Below, in pieces: positions 11,272-23,045 of a stretch of 64,000 nt of DNA. How positions within the stretch are numbered: the stretch's first letter is position 1; each line of letters starts with the position of its first letter. The DNA comes from Anthonomus grandis grandis (taxonomy: Eukaryota > Arthropoda > Insecta > Coleoptera > Curculionidae), in NCBI RefSeq assembly GCF_022605725.1, contig NC_065548.1, positions 43,331,131 through 43,395,130 of the forward strand, written 5' to 3'. Below the pieces are notes generated by a model that was not told the origin of the DNA, did no database searches, and was given only the letters and a program-made list of their open reading frames with translations. A program made the position numbers and the translations under genes.

Positions 11272-11437
11272 TTTTAAATAAAAATAACGTCGCGATTCTC
11301 TTTAAATTTTACAAAGTTCTTTGATAGTGTAATACTGTTCTACTGCTCAAAAACTTTTCTTAAAAGAACTAGAATCAAACAAAATGTTTTATAAAAGATC
11401 TTTGTCAAATATCTTTTATAGTCTAATACCGGCCTTA

Positions 11438-11956
11438 GTAAAGAACTCTATACTTTATGCAGCAATAAAAATGCACATCATCTGCCTTCCGTAATAAAAT
11501 CGATGACTACTTTTAGTTGTTTTCGCAATGCCCTAAAATCTTTACTACTGCAAAAAGCCCTATATACAGTAGAAGACTTTTTTAATATTTCCTTTTAAAG
11601 CACACACACTAGCGTTATTAGCTACTATAGCGTTACTAGCTATTATTATTTGCAAAATGTCTGCCTGCTTTTTATTGTATGTTTTTTTTTGAGACTAAGG
11701 TTTTTGACAATTTTATACATATAATTGGGTGTATATTTGTATATAAAAATTATTTTATTTATGTATTTCGACCAAATTGTACAATTTGATAATTTGTACA
11801 GTATTTTTGTTTTGTTATGTACCTATTTACTTTGTATGTATTTTGTCTGAGTATTTTTTTTATATTTATTTGTTTATATTTGTATTTTTTTCCTTTGGCT
11901 TTGTCGATAAAATGTAAATTTTCTGACAATTAAGCATTTTGATTTTGATTGATTGA
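11438..11956 (+). pseudogene. 3' end of the LINE after the Harbinger insertion
   Basis: Continues the frame broken at 8582: reading on gives SILYAAIKM and, after one shift, SMTTFSCFRNALKSLL, the usual end of a jockey-like ORF2. A 3' untranslated region follows, ending in short TTTTGATT repeats near 11950 where polymerase coding sequence resumes. This marks the 3' end of the LINE and its insertion point in the polymerase gene. Confidence 0.75.
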
Positions 11957-13602
11957 AAACAGTGGTATAATGAATATGTTAAAAATAATATTTTAACAAA
12001 ATTAGAGGAATTCCAAGAAAGGGATAGTGGTTGGGCTTTCTACGAAATTTTACACTTAAAAGTTAATTTAAACAATTATACACCAATTAATGTGGGTGTT
12101 TCTACTTATGTTCAACTACCTAAATTTATTCAAAATACTAAAGGGGTTCTTAATATTCAAAATAATGATCCATATTGTTTTCTTTGGTGTATTGTGGCTG
12201 CACTTCATCCATGTAGACCAAATCAAAATTCTTCTAAAACATCATCTTATCCTCACTTTTCTAATATTCTAAAATTTGAAAAAATAAATAATATCTATTA
12301 ATATTATCTACTGATTATGAAATTAAAGATAATGAAAATTATAGTTTTTCTGAAAATATTGATTGTTTTAAATCAATATATCTTTTTACATTAATTAAAA
12401 ATTTATCAAGAGTAATAAGAAGAAAAGTGAGTGGTCCTAATAAGCAAAGCAAGTTTTATTGTGATCAAAAGTAAACAAGTTAATACCGCAAAAATTACAA
12501 TGCCAATGGAAGAAGAAAAAAAATTAATATTTACACGTTTTAAAAATAAATTACAAGTGCCGTTTGTTATTTATGCAGACATTGAAAGTATACTAGAAAG
12601 TTTTAAGGATCTGAGAATAACAGGAAAAATGAGGAGTCACCAAAAGCATATTCCATGTAGTATTGCTTACTATTTGTTATGTAGTTATGATAATAGTCTT
12701 TCAAAATTTGACATGTATACGGGACCAGAACTTGGTTCTGTAAGCAACTATTTAACCTAGCAAAACAATTAAACCTCATATTTAATAATACGGTTTCCAT
12801 GTTGCCATTAACAAATTTGGAAAATCAATTATTTTACTCATCAGTTAACTGTGACGTTTGTTTAAAACCATTTACCGAAGAAGACTATAGAGTCAGAGAT
12901 CATTGTCATTTTACTGGAAAATATAGAGGACCCTCTCATAATTCTTGTAATTTAAATTTTAAGGTTGATCAATGATTCCTTGTATATTTCATAATCTCTC
13001 AGGGTATGATAGTCATTTTATAATAAAAAGTTTAGGTAAAGAAATACCTGGTCAAGTAGCCTTATTACCAGTTAACAAAGAAAAATTTATTTCATTTACT
13101 AAATATATTTTGAACACGAGTATTTCATTCAAATTTTTAGATTCTTTTAGATTTATGCCTAGCAGTCTAGATAAACTAAGTTCATACTTAGAGAGTTCTA
13201 AAAAATCTATTACCAGACATTTTTGCAATACTACTGAGGAATTTAATTTATTATCAAAAAAGGGAATTTTTCCATATGAATATTTAGATTGTTGGGAAAA
13301 GCTAAATGATCAACAACTACCACATATTGATCACTTTTATAGTAAATTAAAAAGAAAAAACATTCCTAAAGAAGAATATGCACACGCTGTCAATATTTGG
13401 AATATATTTAAGATTAAAAATTTACGTCAGTACCTGGAAATGTACTTAAAGACAGATGTATTTTTGTTAGCTGATGTGTTTGAAAACCTTAGAAAAGTTT
13501 GTTTTAAAACTTATCGTTTAGAATGTTTGAGATCAGGAGCGGTATTCCAGGTTTAGCATATGATGCATGCCTTTTAATCTCTAACGTATCTTTAGTATTA
13601 TA
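11957..13602 (+). pseudogene. polB: Family-B DNA polymerase copy 1, N-terminal and exonuclease part
   Basis: Protein-primed-type family-B DNA polymerase of the kind carried by insect Polinton/adintovirus-like elements. The N-terminal extension (FQERDSGWAFYEILHLKVNL, then GVLNIQNNDPYCFLWCIVAA) is collinear with copy 2 at 36990-38450. A zinc-binding part (DHCHFTGKYRG) and an exonuclease-like part follow: VPFVIYADIES, FHNLSGYDSHFIIKSL, YLKTDVFLLADVFE. The frame is broken several times: a deletion near 12280, a stop near 12750, a stop at 12972 and a shift near 13540. A Tc1 element interrupts the gene at 13605. The 5' side is cut by the LINE. Confidence 0.85.
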
Positions 13603-13604
13603 TA

Positions 13605-15198
13605 CAGTAGTGGCCAAAATTATAGCAACAAATTTGAATTTTACTAATATTTAATAATAACTATTATATGTATATTTTAATCGTAAAAGTACGCCACTGG
13701 TTTAGATGGCCTCTTAATATTTAAACAAAATTTCTCATTCAAATAAAAAAAAGCCTACCTGTTTTTTTGCTGACAATAAATATTTGTAATTGCAAATATT
13801 TCACCTGGTCATAATTATAGCAACATTTGAAATTTAGTGCTCTTTCAATCTGTTAAAGTGCAATATTGAAACAATTTATATTGTGATTTCTTGGTAGTTA
13901 TTAACTTATTTAAATAACAGTATGAGTCGTGGTAAAACCGTGTCTGTTGAACTTATAATTAATCAGTATGAGTCAGGCATCAAAGTCATCCATTGCAAAA
14001 AATTTTGCTCTTCACAGATCAGTTGTATTACGTATAGTGAAAAGATACAATAACACAGAGCTGGTAGTACCCAAAAAAATTCGGGACGTCCCCGGAAAAC
14101 TTAAAAAAAAAGTGACAAAATGATTGTTCGGATTTCCAGGCAAAACCCATTTATGTCCTCTTCAAAAATTAAAGGGCTTTTGGATAGCAGTGGGTGTTCC
14201 GATCTTAGTGAACGGTCCATAAGGCGGCGTCTATTTGAAAATAAGTTGTTTGGACGCAGACCAGCAAAAAAGCCTCTTCTTTCCAAGAAGAACGTGAAGG
14301 CCCGACTTGAATTTGCTCGAGAACACCAGGGCTGGACTATTGATCAGTGGCGCAGAGTTATTTTTAGCGATGAATCAAAATTCAATTTATTTAAAAGTGA
14401 TGGTGCTGCATACGTTCGACGTCCTGTAGGCAAAAGATTTAATCCTCGGTACACTTCTCCTACAGTTAAGCATGGTGGTGGTTCAGTTTTAGTGTGGGGC
14501 TGTTTTTCGGGGTATGGTATGGGACCTCTTCACAGAATAGAAGGGATTATGGATCGATTTATGTACAAGGATATATTAAAGAATGTTATGTTACCCTATT
14601 CTGAAGAAAATATGCCGCTGTTATATCAATTTCAACATGACAATGATCCAAAACATTCTTCAAGGCTAATAAAAGAGTTTCTCCATGATGAAAAAATTAA
14701 TGTTATGAAGTGGCCCTCCCAATCTCCGGATTTAAATCCAATAGAAAATCTTTGGGAAATTGTGGATAACAGGTGTAGAACCAGGAATTTCAAAAATGCT
14801 GGAGAACTTTTCGAAGCTCTTCAAGATACTTGGTTGTCAATCGATCATGATGTTATAAACAAACTTATTTTATCCATGCCAAAAAGATGCATTGCTGTTA
14901 TAAGGGCTAAAGGTTACTATACTAAATACTGAAGAATATTATTGTATTGTAATCTTATTTTGACTTTGGAGAATAAATAAATTGATTTTTCTAAAATGTG
15001 TTGCTATAATTTTGTCCAACCCGTTTCCTAAAAAAAATTCCCATTTTTTATTTCTTTTATAAAGTAACAAAAAAATAAACATAAATAAAAAGCTTTGTAA
15101 AAAATACATCATAATATATACCAGTTTTTTTTCTAATCTACCACATCATATAATTTGAAGGAAAAATGTACTTGTTGCTATAATTATGGCCACTACTG
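13605..15198 (+). mobile_element. Complete Tc1 element C inside the polymerase gene
   Basis: Inverted ends CAGTAGTGGCCAAAATTATA (13605) and the near-exact reverse complement ending at 15198, flanked by TA at 13603-13604 and 15199-15200. Length 1,594 bp. CAGT ends and TA TSD are typical of Tc1. A second internal copy of the ATTATAGCAACA motif sits about 200 bp inside each end, as in IR/DR-type Tc1 elements, where it serves as an inner transposase-binding site. Confidence 0.95.
13921..14932 (+). pseudogene. Tc1 DD34E transposase, frameshifted N-terminus
   Basis: The N-terminal HTH starts at the ATG of 13921 (MSRGKTVSVELIINQYESGI) but shifts frame near 13980 and again near 14100. From 14120 a 270-aa frame is open to the stop at 14930. 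It has SERSIRRRLFENKLFGRRPA (second HTH), IFSDESKFNLF, FQHDNDPKHSS and SPDLNPIENLW with the 34-residue D-to-E spacing. The ATG at 14120 is internal, not a native start. The product would lack the first DNA-binding helices, so this copy is likely non-autonomous although its ends are intact. Confidence 0.9.
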
Positions 15199-16560
15199 TA
15201 GATCAAGTGATATGATGATAGAAAAAGGTATAAGAGGAGAAATTTCACAGTGTAGTATTCGATATGGAAAAGCAAATAATACATTTATGGGTAATAAATA
15301 TAACCCAGAAATTGAGTCGTCATATTTAATGTACTTTGACTTAAACAATTTATATGGGACGGCTATGTGTAAAGCATTACCCGTGGGTAATTTTAAATGG
15401 ATTGATACCACTGAATATTATTCAATTATTAATACATCAGACACCTCTGAAAAAGGGTATATTCTTGAGGTGGATTTACATTACCCTACATATCTTTATA
15501 ACCTCCACAAAGATTTGCCTTTATGTGCAGAAAAGGCAACTCCTCCCATAACATCATCAAAAAAACCAAAATTATTACCAACTTTTTTTGATAAAAAAAA
15601 TTATGTTACACATTATAGGAATTTAAAACAAGCTATTCAGTTAGGCCTTCAAGTTACAAAAGTCCATAAAATATTAGAATTTAGACAAATATTTTGGTTA
15701 AAACCATACATAATACTTAACACAGATTTAAGGAAAAAAAGAAAAAATGACTTTGAAAAAAACTTTTTTAAATTAATGAATAATGCAGTATTTGGAAAAA
15801 CAATGGAAAATGTGAGAAAATATAAAGATATTAAGCTGGTAACTTCCTGGGAGGGTAAATGTGGAGCAAGAAATGTAATTTCAAAACCTAACTTTCATAG
15901 TCTGAAAATTTTTGATGACGATTTCGTAATTATTGAAATAAATCGTGTAAATATTAAATTTAACAAACCCATTTATATTGGTTTTTGTATTTTAGAGATT
16001 TCTAAAATTATTTTATATGATTTTCATTATAATTATATTAAACCAAAATTTAATGATACCGCAAAATTACTTTATACTGACACTGACTCTCTTATTTACC
16101 ATTTTTATGTTGATAATATTTATACACATAAAAGAGGATATTCAAAAATTTGACACTTCTGATTATTCCCCAAATAATGTTTATGATATACCCTTAGTAA
16201 ATAAAAAAGTATTAGGCTTAATGAAAGATGAAAATAATGGAAAAATAATGACTGAATTTATTGGTTTAAAATCTAATATGTATACGTTTAGGTTATATAG
16301 GTACTAATAGTGAAACAAATTTAAATATAGTAAAAAAAGCAAAAGGTATTACTTCAGCTTCATTAAATATAATAACGTTTGAAGATTATTTTAAATATTT
16401 ATTTAATCAAAATAAAAAGTATGCAGAGGAGTATTTAGTTCGATCTAAAATACATGAAGTGTTTACAATTAATCAAACAAAAATTGCTCTTGCACCTTAC
16501 GATGATAAAAGAAACGTGAACTATTTATCAACCGATACATTACCTTGGGGCTATTTCTAG
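15199..16560 (+). pseudogene. polB: Family-B DNA polymerase copy 1, palm and thumb part
   Basis: Resumes directly after the Tc1 insertion. Polymerase motif A is YFDLNNLYG (about 15330-15357), motif B KLMNNAVFGKTMENV (about 15772-15815) and motif C YTDTDS (about 16075). The frame shifts near 16135 and again near 16305, then runs to the TAG at 16558-16560 with the C-terminal phrase YDDKRNVNYLSTDTLPWGYF. All catalytic aspartates are present, so decay is by indels rather than by active-site loss. The sequence resembles polymerases of insect Polintons/adintoviruses; no integrase, packaging ATPase or capsid of such elements was found in the window. Confidence 0.85.
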
Positions 16561-16668
16561 TTGTCGTAAGTTATAACTTTAATAAAATTATTTTTTATTT
16601 AAATGCTCTAAACGCTTTTTAAAATATTTACTTTTTTAAAAGCTCCTTCTCGTTTAAAATTTGTAAAA

Positions 16669-17134
16669 ATGGTATCCCATGCACACGTTCCTACAAAGGG
16701 AACTTTTATGGCTGCTTGTTATGATTTAAAGAGCATAAATGATATTGTTATACCTAAACGAGGTAACGCTAAAGTAAAAACTGGACTCAGGTTCCAATTA
16801 CCAAAAGGATCTTATGGTCGTATAGCACCAAGATCTGGGTTAGCTTTAAAGCATGGCATTGATGTAGGAGGTAAATATTAAAAATTAAAAGTTCAATCAT
16901 TTAATTAAAAAAAAAAAATTTATTTTAGGTGGTGTTATTGACTGTGATTATACTGGAGAAGTTCAGATAATCTTATTTAATCATTCTGAGGAAGATTTCA
17001 AAATCAAATCTGGAGATCGAGTAGCTCAACTGATTTGTCAGAAAATTTTCTATCCCGACTTAATGGAAGTGAAAGATCTCAGTATTGCAACTGAACGTGG
17101 GGAAAATGGGTTTGGTTCTACTGGAATACTGTAA
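16669..17134 (+). CDS. dut: dUTPase, two exons, 135 aa (start uncertain)
   Basis: Trimeric-type dUTP diphosphatase: hydrolyses dUTP to dUMP and keeps uracil out of DNA. Exons 16669-16870 and 16929-17134 flank a 58-nt intron (GTAAATAT to TTTTAG). All five motifs are present: AACYDLKS (15-22), GRIAPRSGLA (50-59), GGVIDCDYTGEV (68-79), GDRVAQLI (96-103) and ERGENGFGSTG (123-133). Motif I has ACYDL where AGYDL is usual. The frame is open upstream of the ATG (SRLKFVKM), so another 5' exon may exist. It lies 108 bp after the polymerase stop on the same strand, which suggests it belongs to the same virus-like element. A host origin is possible. Confidence 0.85.
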
Positions 17135-17992
17135 ATGTTTTTAATTATAAGTTTTTTACTTTAAAAAAAAATGTGAATAATTAACTAATGTTAGCTTGTT
17201 ACTTAATACATATAAATATTTTAATAAGTAGGAATTAAAACAATTCTTTTATATTTCTTTTTATTTAAAACAATTATTTTTTATTATATTAAATTAATTT
17301 CAATACCATATGTTCTGTTATCTAATAATTTATTGTATATGAATCTAAGTAATATATGTCTGATGTGTTTGAATGTGTTTTTATTTATAAAATATAAAAT
17401 ATATTTAAGCTATAAAAAATTGCCTAAGGGTAAAGTGAATACATAATTAAGTTTATCTAGGCCAGTCTTGCCTAAAGCCATATGGTAAGCGACGCATAAC
17501 ACTCTGGACTTATTAAGAGTGACCTTGAATAATGTGAATCAAATTGAATGGTCGATGCTATGTCAATAACGTGACGTAATAAACGCATTTTAAAGGTCAG
17601 CCCAGGACGTGGGTGACGAAATACAAGGTCGGGCCCAGTTCGTGCCATTTTATACTACTTCAATGATTATAATAATTGCTACACACAATACACGCGCGCG
17701 TTCTCTATGAATGTACAATAGAAAATCCAAGTCAAAACCTATCGGATCACAACCCCTCCTACACTCCGCATGCCACGCACACAGTATCTATCCGTTTTAA
17801 AATTCTACGTATCCATATATTTTTACTGTTCCGTCGTCCAGTATTCGATGACAAAACGGAATGCCATATTTTAACGGAACAGTATTTTTTACTGTATACC
17901 GTATACTGTACCATGTGTGAAGTCGCTCATACAACTATATACGCCACCGACGAAAAAAAAGTATCCGATAAAACGGACATCATGTGTGAACA
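17135..17992. other. AT-rich spacer, no gene seen
   Basis: AT-rich to about 17450, then a more GC-balanced stretch leading into the DD41D relic. The open frame at 17676-17999 has no recognisable features. Neither the polymerase element's end nor the left end of the next transposon could be placed. Confidence 0.4.
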
Positions 17993-19060
17993 TTGTTAGT
18001 GGACATTGTTTTAGCGTACGGAGAAGCAAGGCAAAATTCGCTAGCGGCGTCTCGTTTGTATGCACACCGATTTCCGAAAAGGCACATACCACATCACGAA
18101 ACATTTAGTTTAATAGTTTTACGTGCACGTGCAACTGGAGATTTGCGCCCCAGACGTGGAGTAGATGGGGGTAGGGTTCGCCCACAACGCGTTTTAAATG
18201 CCGAAGAAGAAATGTTGGATATTGTGGAAGAAAATCCAGGAATAAGCACAAGGAGGTTAGCCCAACAGAACCCAGAAGTGTCACATGCAACAGCGTGGCG
18301 CATATTACATGAGGCCCAATTGTACCCTTATCACGTCCAGAGAGTCCAGGCGTTGCTACCTACAGACTATATCCTAAGAGTAACATTTTGTGAGTCGTTT
18401 TTGCAAGAAAATGCTCGAAATGCGCGTTTTACAGCTGATATTTTGGCCACCGATGAAGCTATTTTTACTCGTAATGGTATAACCAATCTTCATAATACAC
18501 ACGTTTGGTCCTTTGAGAATCCTCACGCAGTGATCCAGACAAACTTTCAACATCGTTTTTCTTTAAACGTGTGGGCAGGTATTGTCGATGAACGTCTAAT
18601 TGGACCGTTCATATTGCCAGATCGGATGGATGATCACCAGTATTTGGAATTTCTTCGGAATGATTTGCCGGTCCTTCTTGAAAATGTGCTATTGGCGGTC
18701 CGAGCACAGATGTGGTTTATGCACGATGGGGCACCTCCGCATTTTCGTTTAGAAGTTCGTGATTTTTTGAATCATGTACACCAGATACGCTGGATCGGAA
18801 GAGCCAATTTCATGGCCTCCACGGTCTCCCGACCTAAATCCTCTGGACTTCTTTTCATGGGGACACTTGAAAAACGAGATATACCGTACTCCATTCAGAA
18901 TATTGAAGAATTGCGTGACCGAATCACAGTGGTTTCCAATAATTTGAGACTTCAGGAACAGCAGGAAGGAGGTGTATTTGAATTAGTGTCCCAAAATTGG
19001 ATTAAACGTGCTCAAGCTTGCATTAGAGTCAATGGAAACAATTTTGAACAACTTTTATAA
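17993..19060 (+). pseudogene. DD41D mariner-type transposase, second copy, frameshifted core
   Basis: The open frame starts at a TTG, not an ATG, so the true N-terminus is missing or altered. LAYGEARQNSLAASRLYAHR matches the N-terminal HTH of the copy at 23046. Catalytic motifs LATDEAIFTRNG and FMHDGAPPHF are in this frame. The third motif is not: between about 18805 and 18905 the protein is scrambled, and the expected SPDLNPLDFF reads in a neighbouring frame, so two compensating indels remove the last aspartate. The C-terminus (QACIRVNGNNFEQLL) is in frame again. The right tip may be ACAGCCTGTA near 19190; the left tip is not visible. Confidence 0.85.
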
Positions 19061-19210
19061 GTAGGTGAACTGTTAAAACTGTGTTATTTTATTTTCTCGA
19101 TATCTGTAGGACTTTTATTACATTTTTTTTTTGAGAAATCAGCTTGTTTCGTAACAGTGCATATGTGGTTAAAAGTTGTGAAACAGCCTGTATATTTTTA
19201 ATTTTCTTAT

Positions 19211-19640
19211 AGTTTCTCCATAAATTTGAGCTGCCCCTTTCAAATTTGATTTGCCAACATAGAATTTTGCACTAGAAAAATTCATTCATCTCTCTAAAAT
19301 GAGATAAAAATTTTTTTATTGGAAAAAATATTATTTTTTATTTTTTTTAGTTTCCCCATAAATTTGAGCTACACTTCTCAAATTTTATTGGCTAACATAG
19401 GATTCCAACACTAGAAAAATTAATTCATCTCTCTGAAAGGAGGTAAATTCTTTAATTTGGAAAAATATTATTTTCTTATTTTTTTTTAGTTTCCTTATAA
19501 ATGTGAGCCAACATTCTTAATTTTCAATTGGCAATATAAAAAATTTCAGCATCAAAAAAATGAATTATTCTTTCTAAAAGAAGATAAAATTTTTTGTAAA
19601 TTTGAAAAAATATTTTTCATTTCAGTTTCCCCATAAATTT
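19211..19640. repeat. Tandem repeat, about 138 bp x 3.1
   Basis: Units start with AGTTTCYCCATAAATTTGAG at 19211, 19349, 19488 and (partial) 19624, giving periods of 138, 139 and 136 bp. Each holds ATTCATCTCTCT and a poly-T stretch. Divergence between units is visible, so the array is old. Confidence 0.9.
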
Positions 19641-20129
19641 GTGTGGCTTGGTGGGGAAATACACTGAAAATATTTCAGATACTGCTCTGAAACTGTTTCC
19701 CGCATAATGCCACTTAATTATAGCCATTTTTTATCGATTGAATAATTCATACTTGTTTTTAAATTTCGACTGTCACTGATTTATTGACACTTTTCCTCAC
19801 GTCAGTGACAATATTCATTTTACTGCTGCCCGTTTGGTTTTACCTGAACCAAAAATTGGCTAGTTTTGCAATTACATTTAATTGAATAATTCAAGATTCG
19901 CTTATTAAAATTTTTCGAAACTTTGCACGAGGGTTTGCCAGATTGTTCTCGTCAAAAAGTAATCTAACATTTTTTCTGTAAAATGTATAGGGAAGCCAAT
20001 AATTGACCCCCTTAAAATTTACATGGGATTTCCTATGTTCCGCTCGGCGACGCACCACCCGGTATAACCAGAAAAATTAAGCAAAAAGAAAATAAGACAG
20101 TGAGAAGAACTTTATTTTCCAAAGCTTTT

Positions 20130-20904
20130 AAAAAAAAATGCTCCCAAGGAAAGTTTGCCTGATCAGGATTATGGCCCTAATGCAATTTACATACCCTTGG
20201 ATTTACATAGCCAATTTTATATTGAAAAGGCCAATGGTTTTCTAAACTCATTAAGAAAATCATTGAACGAAATTCAAGCCATAGAAAGGAATACTCTGGG
20301 GCAAAAGTGTAACCCTCAGTGGATGCAAGAGAGGTCTAACAAAATAACGGCATCAAGTTTTGGCCAGATTTGCAAAATGCGACCTGCAAAAATGCAAAAT
20401 CTACTTCTCCAGCAAATACTATTAAAAACTTTTTGTATACAAACTTTTTTGGAAATAAAACCACTCGTTATGGCAATGAAAGCGAATGAAAAGCAATTGC
20501 TGATTTTGAAAAATTATACAATACAAAAGTTGTCCAAAGCGGTTTTCACATTGACCGGGACGCGTAAATCCGAACCCCTGTTAATTTCAGAGCAGCACTG
20601 TTCTCAAATGCACATGGGTTTGTCATTTAACACTTTATGCGATGACTATAAAGTGCTAAAAATAAAAAGGGAAAACGAAAACTTTGAAGTTATTGTGCAA
20701 TGTAAACTTTTGTGTTACGAGACTTTTGATAACAAGTGTGACGAGTGGATAAAACTGTCTTCACAATTAACAAACACAAATTGGATTACAAAGCGACGCT
20801 TTCCTAAGCCTGTGCGATTTGAATTTCGTAAAATATTTTTATGTCAACATTCGAGTTTAAATAAAAGACAGCTCCGGAGCTGCCTCGTTTTTGCACGGAA
20901 TTAA
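20130..20904 (+). pseudogene. YqaJ-like viral recombinase/exonuclease relic
   Basis: The phrase WMQERSNKITASSFGQICKM (about 20320-20380) is the N-terminal hallmark of the YqaJ nuclease family, which degrades DNA 5' to 3' and is common in viruses and in some insect transposable elements. The frame then drifts: around 20430-20560 a neighbouring frame gives FFGNKTTRYGNESE and ADFEKLYNTKVVQSGFHID, the expected continuation, and the original frame resumes at LISEQHCSQMHMGLSF. So at least two indels are present. The start at 20155 is a TTG; the frame is open further upstream (KKNAPKESLPDQ). No ATG start is certain. Confidence 0.6.
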
Positions 20905-21092
20905 TTCATAGTTAAGCCGTTTCGATGCAGCACCTGTAAAACAAGTGGAACACGTCGCGTCGCGGTGTCTTTTTGCATACGTTTATTTCTTTTGTTTACT
21001 TTAGTACGTAAGTAACTGGCGTTCATTCACGTTGTTATTTCGTGCTTTTTGTAAAATTTATAGCGCGTGTTAAATAATATAGTGTTAGCAAA

Positions 21093-21536
21093 ATGTCGGA
21101 TAGCAATAGTTCAAGCGAACAATTTGACGATTCGGACAGACTCCCTGATTTTTCTCCCAATGATCCTGGACCAAGTGTTAGACGCTTTTCTTTGTTTAAT
21201 TCAAGTGCGGAAATTTTATCGCTAGTTCAAAGTGATTCTGAGAGTGATGACGGTGTACGAAAACAAACAGTTGTGAAAAAACAAGTTGTCAAAAAGCGGA
21301 CAAGGGATGAAAGTAACGGGAAGAGAAATGTTTCTAAGAAAAGGAAAGCTGAAGGAAAATCTTATATCGGCATTAAAAACAATAATAAATGCCTGAAAAG
21401 AGTAGTTATCTTACCACATTTCTGTGACACATGCCATCCACATCTGAATAAGTGGATGGTACTTGTTCTTGAACTGTGCTGTAGAGGTCATGCAGATCTG
21501 AAGAAGACACATGTCGTCGACAGAAGTGTCCTTTAG
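21093..21536 (+). CDS. Acidic/basic protein of unknown function, possible transposase N-terminus
   Basis: Starts at ATG 21093 (MSDSNSSSEQFDDSDRLPDF), 147 aa. Residues 1-60 are acidic and serine-rich, 60-100 strongly basic (VKKRTRDESNGKRNVSKKRK), then EGKSYIGIKNNNKC. This layout, an acidic serine-rich lead then a basic WKRNV-like and GKSY-like phrase, resembles the N-terminal part of the DUF7869-type protein at 46854-47500 (KKVSKKLRNAGESYSY). The last 40 residues do not look like that family. It may be a truncated relic. The call is tentative. Confidence 0.35.
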   Translation: MSDSNSSSEQFDDSDRLPDFSPNDPGPSVRRFSLFNSSAEILSLVQSDSESDDGVRKQTVVKKQVVKKRTRDESNGKRNVSKKRKAEGKSYIGIKNNNKCLKRVVILPHFCDTCHPHLNKWMVLVLELCCRGHADLKKTHVVDRSVL

Positions 21537-22041
21537 GTGTAGCCGAAGAAGTGATGATGCAACGGTAGTAAGAAGAAGAAGTTATGACTAATTGCCAAAG
21601 AAATAATTATCTAAAGAACTCATCAGCGTGTCTCATCAATTTCTTCAGATGGATGGCGTTCCGTAGCCGAAGAAGTTATGACTCAACGCCGAAGAAGTAA
21701 TTAACATAGGGTGTGGTCGGTGAGGGTGCCTGAGGTAACATATCACCTAACTTAATATGAAAACTCTTTGTGGCAACGCCACTTTTTTTACTATTTGCGC
21801 ATATTTCTGTTAATTGCTGAGGTTAAAAAAACCAATTTTGGTCTACCGCGCACCTACCAAAACGTCCGTACCGTTTTAGTATAATATTACAAAGTTTAAA
21901 CATATTTTACCGTCGCGTGCGAACAAAGCGGTATCGGTAACCGAGACGACCTTGCTAAACTGTTTGGTGATATACGATCGCGTATTTACCTATAACCCTC
22001 TTACAAAAATAGTGAGGCAAATATAATTATTTAAAAAAAAA
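21537..22041. other. Spacer with short imperfect repeats
   Basis: Contains several imperfect copies of GCCGAAGAAGTNATGA (around 21541, 21664 and 21690). No coding sequence recognised; the last 100 bp should hold the promoter of the gene at 22042. Confidence 0.4.
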
Positions 22042-23045
22042 ATGAATTTTTTAATAGTGGATGTTCAAGGTTTTAAACTTGAAAACCAAAAGTTTCTTCC
22101 TAAAGAATTGGCTGTCTATAATGGAGAAAAAATAAGCCATTTTGTGTTTAAGCCACCATTTGCATTGGATCAATTATTAAATGAAATTATTAAAGAAGCC
22201 AAATGGGCAATAATAATCAACACTGCATTCCTTGGTATGAAGGATATACCCCAGTTTACGAATTTTCTGAAATATTGAAAAATCTTACAGATAAAGAAAA
22301 TATACATAGGATATATAGGGTGTTTCAGAGTTGTGGTGCCAAAACCTTAGGGGAGATTCCGCTCAGCAAAATAAGAAAAAAAGTTTATATGAACATGGGT
22401 CCGGAAATGTTTCGTTTCCGAGATACAGGGTGTCAACTTTTTTCCAAAAATTAAGTTTTTTATTAATAACTTAGAAATGCGTTAGTCGATTTCATTGAAT
22501 TTTTTACAGTTTATTTAAACCATTATCAGACATCTACTGAAGCAATTAAATTCGATCCGAAATTTCCAGGGGCGTACCAATAGAGCAAGTATTTTGTCTT
22601 TTTGTAGAAAAAAATATCACCCTGCAACTTTTTTGCGGTTTTTATTTACTTATTTTAAAAAACCCACTAAAATACAACTTTTTGGTCTCTTGACTTTTTT
22701 TAGTGTCTCGCTTCGTTTTTGAGAAAAAATTACAATACGGCACCACGGCACGTCTCTGAACTCCATAAGGAAAAATAAAAATGCTTAGGAATTATCCAAA
22801 AATGTATCGCAGTGTGTTTGAAAACTAAAAAAAACATTACCACGTAGATAACATCGAAATAACATCGAAATCGTAAATAATCGTAACTAACATCGAAAAT
22901 ACCGAAATTACATTCCTATCCATTCTAAAGATTATTTTTGTATCAAAGTAAGTGTTTTTGTTTACAACGCTCTGCATTTGTTAAAGTTTAAATTTAACAG
23001 TGTTAGTTCTAAAATACCTATCTTGGTAGTTGGTGGTGAAAAAAA

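Larger units (their letters stand above)
8583..11434. mobile_element. Complete PIF/Harbinger element 1
   Basis: Terminal inverted repeats of about 40 bp, GGCCGGTATTAGACTATAAA at 8583 and its reverse complement ending at 11434, are flanked by TTA at 8580-8582 and 11435-11437. A TWA TSD is diagnostic for PIF/Harbinger. Inserted in the C-terminal coding region of the LINE. It carries both expected genes, a DDE transposase (minus) and a MADF-BESS protein (plus), and both frames are open after splicing. Confidence 0.95.

Noticed and set aside
17676..17999. 107-codon open frame
   Set aside because: No motif, biased composition, and it runs into the DD41D relic in another frame; probably chance.
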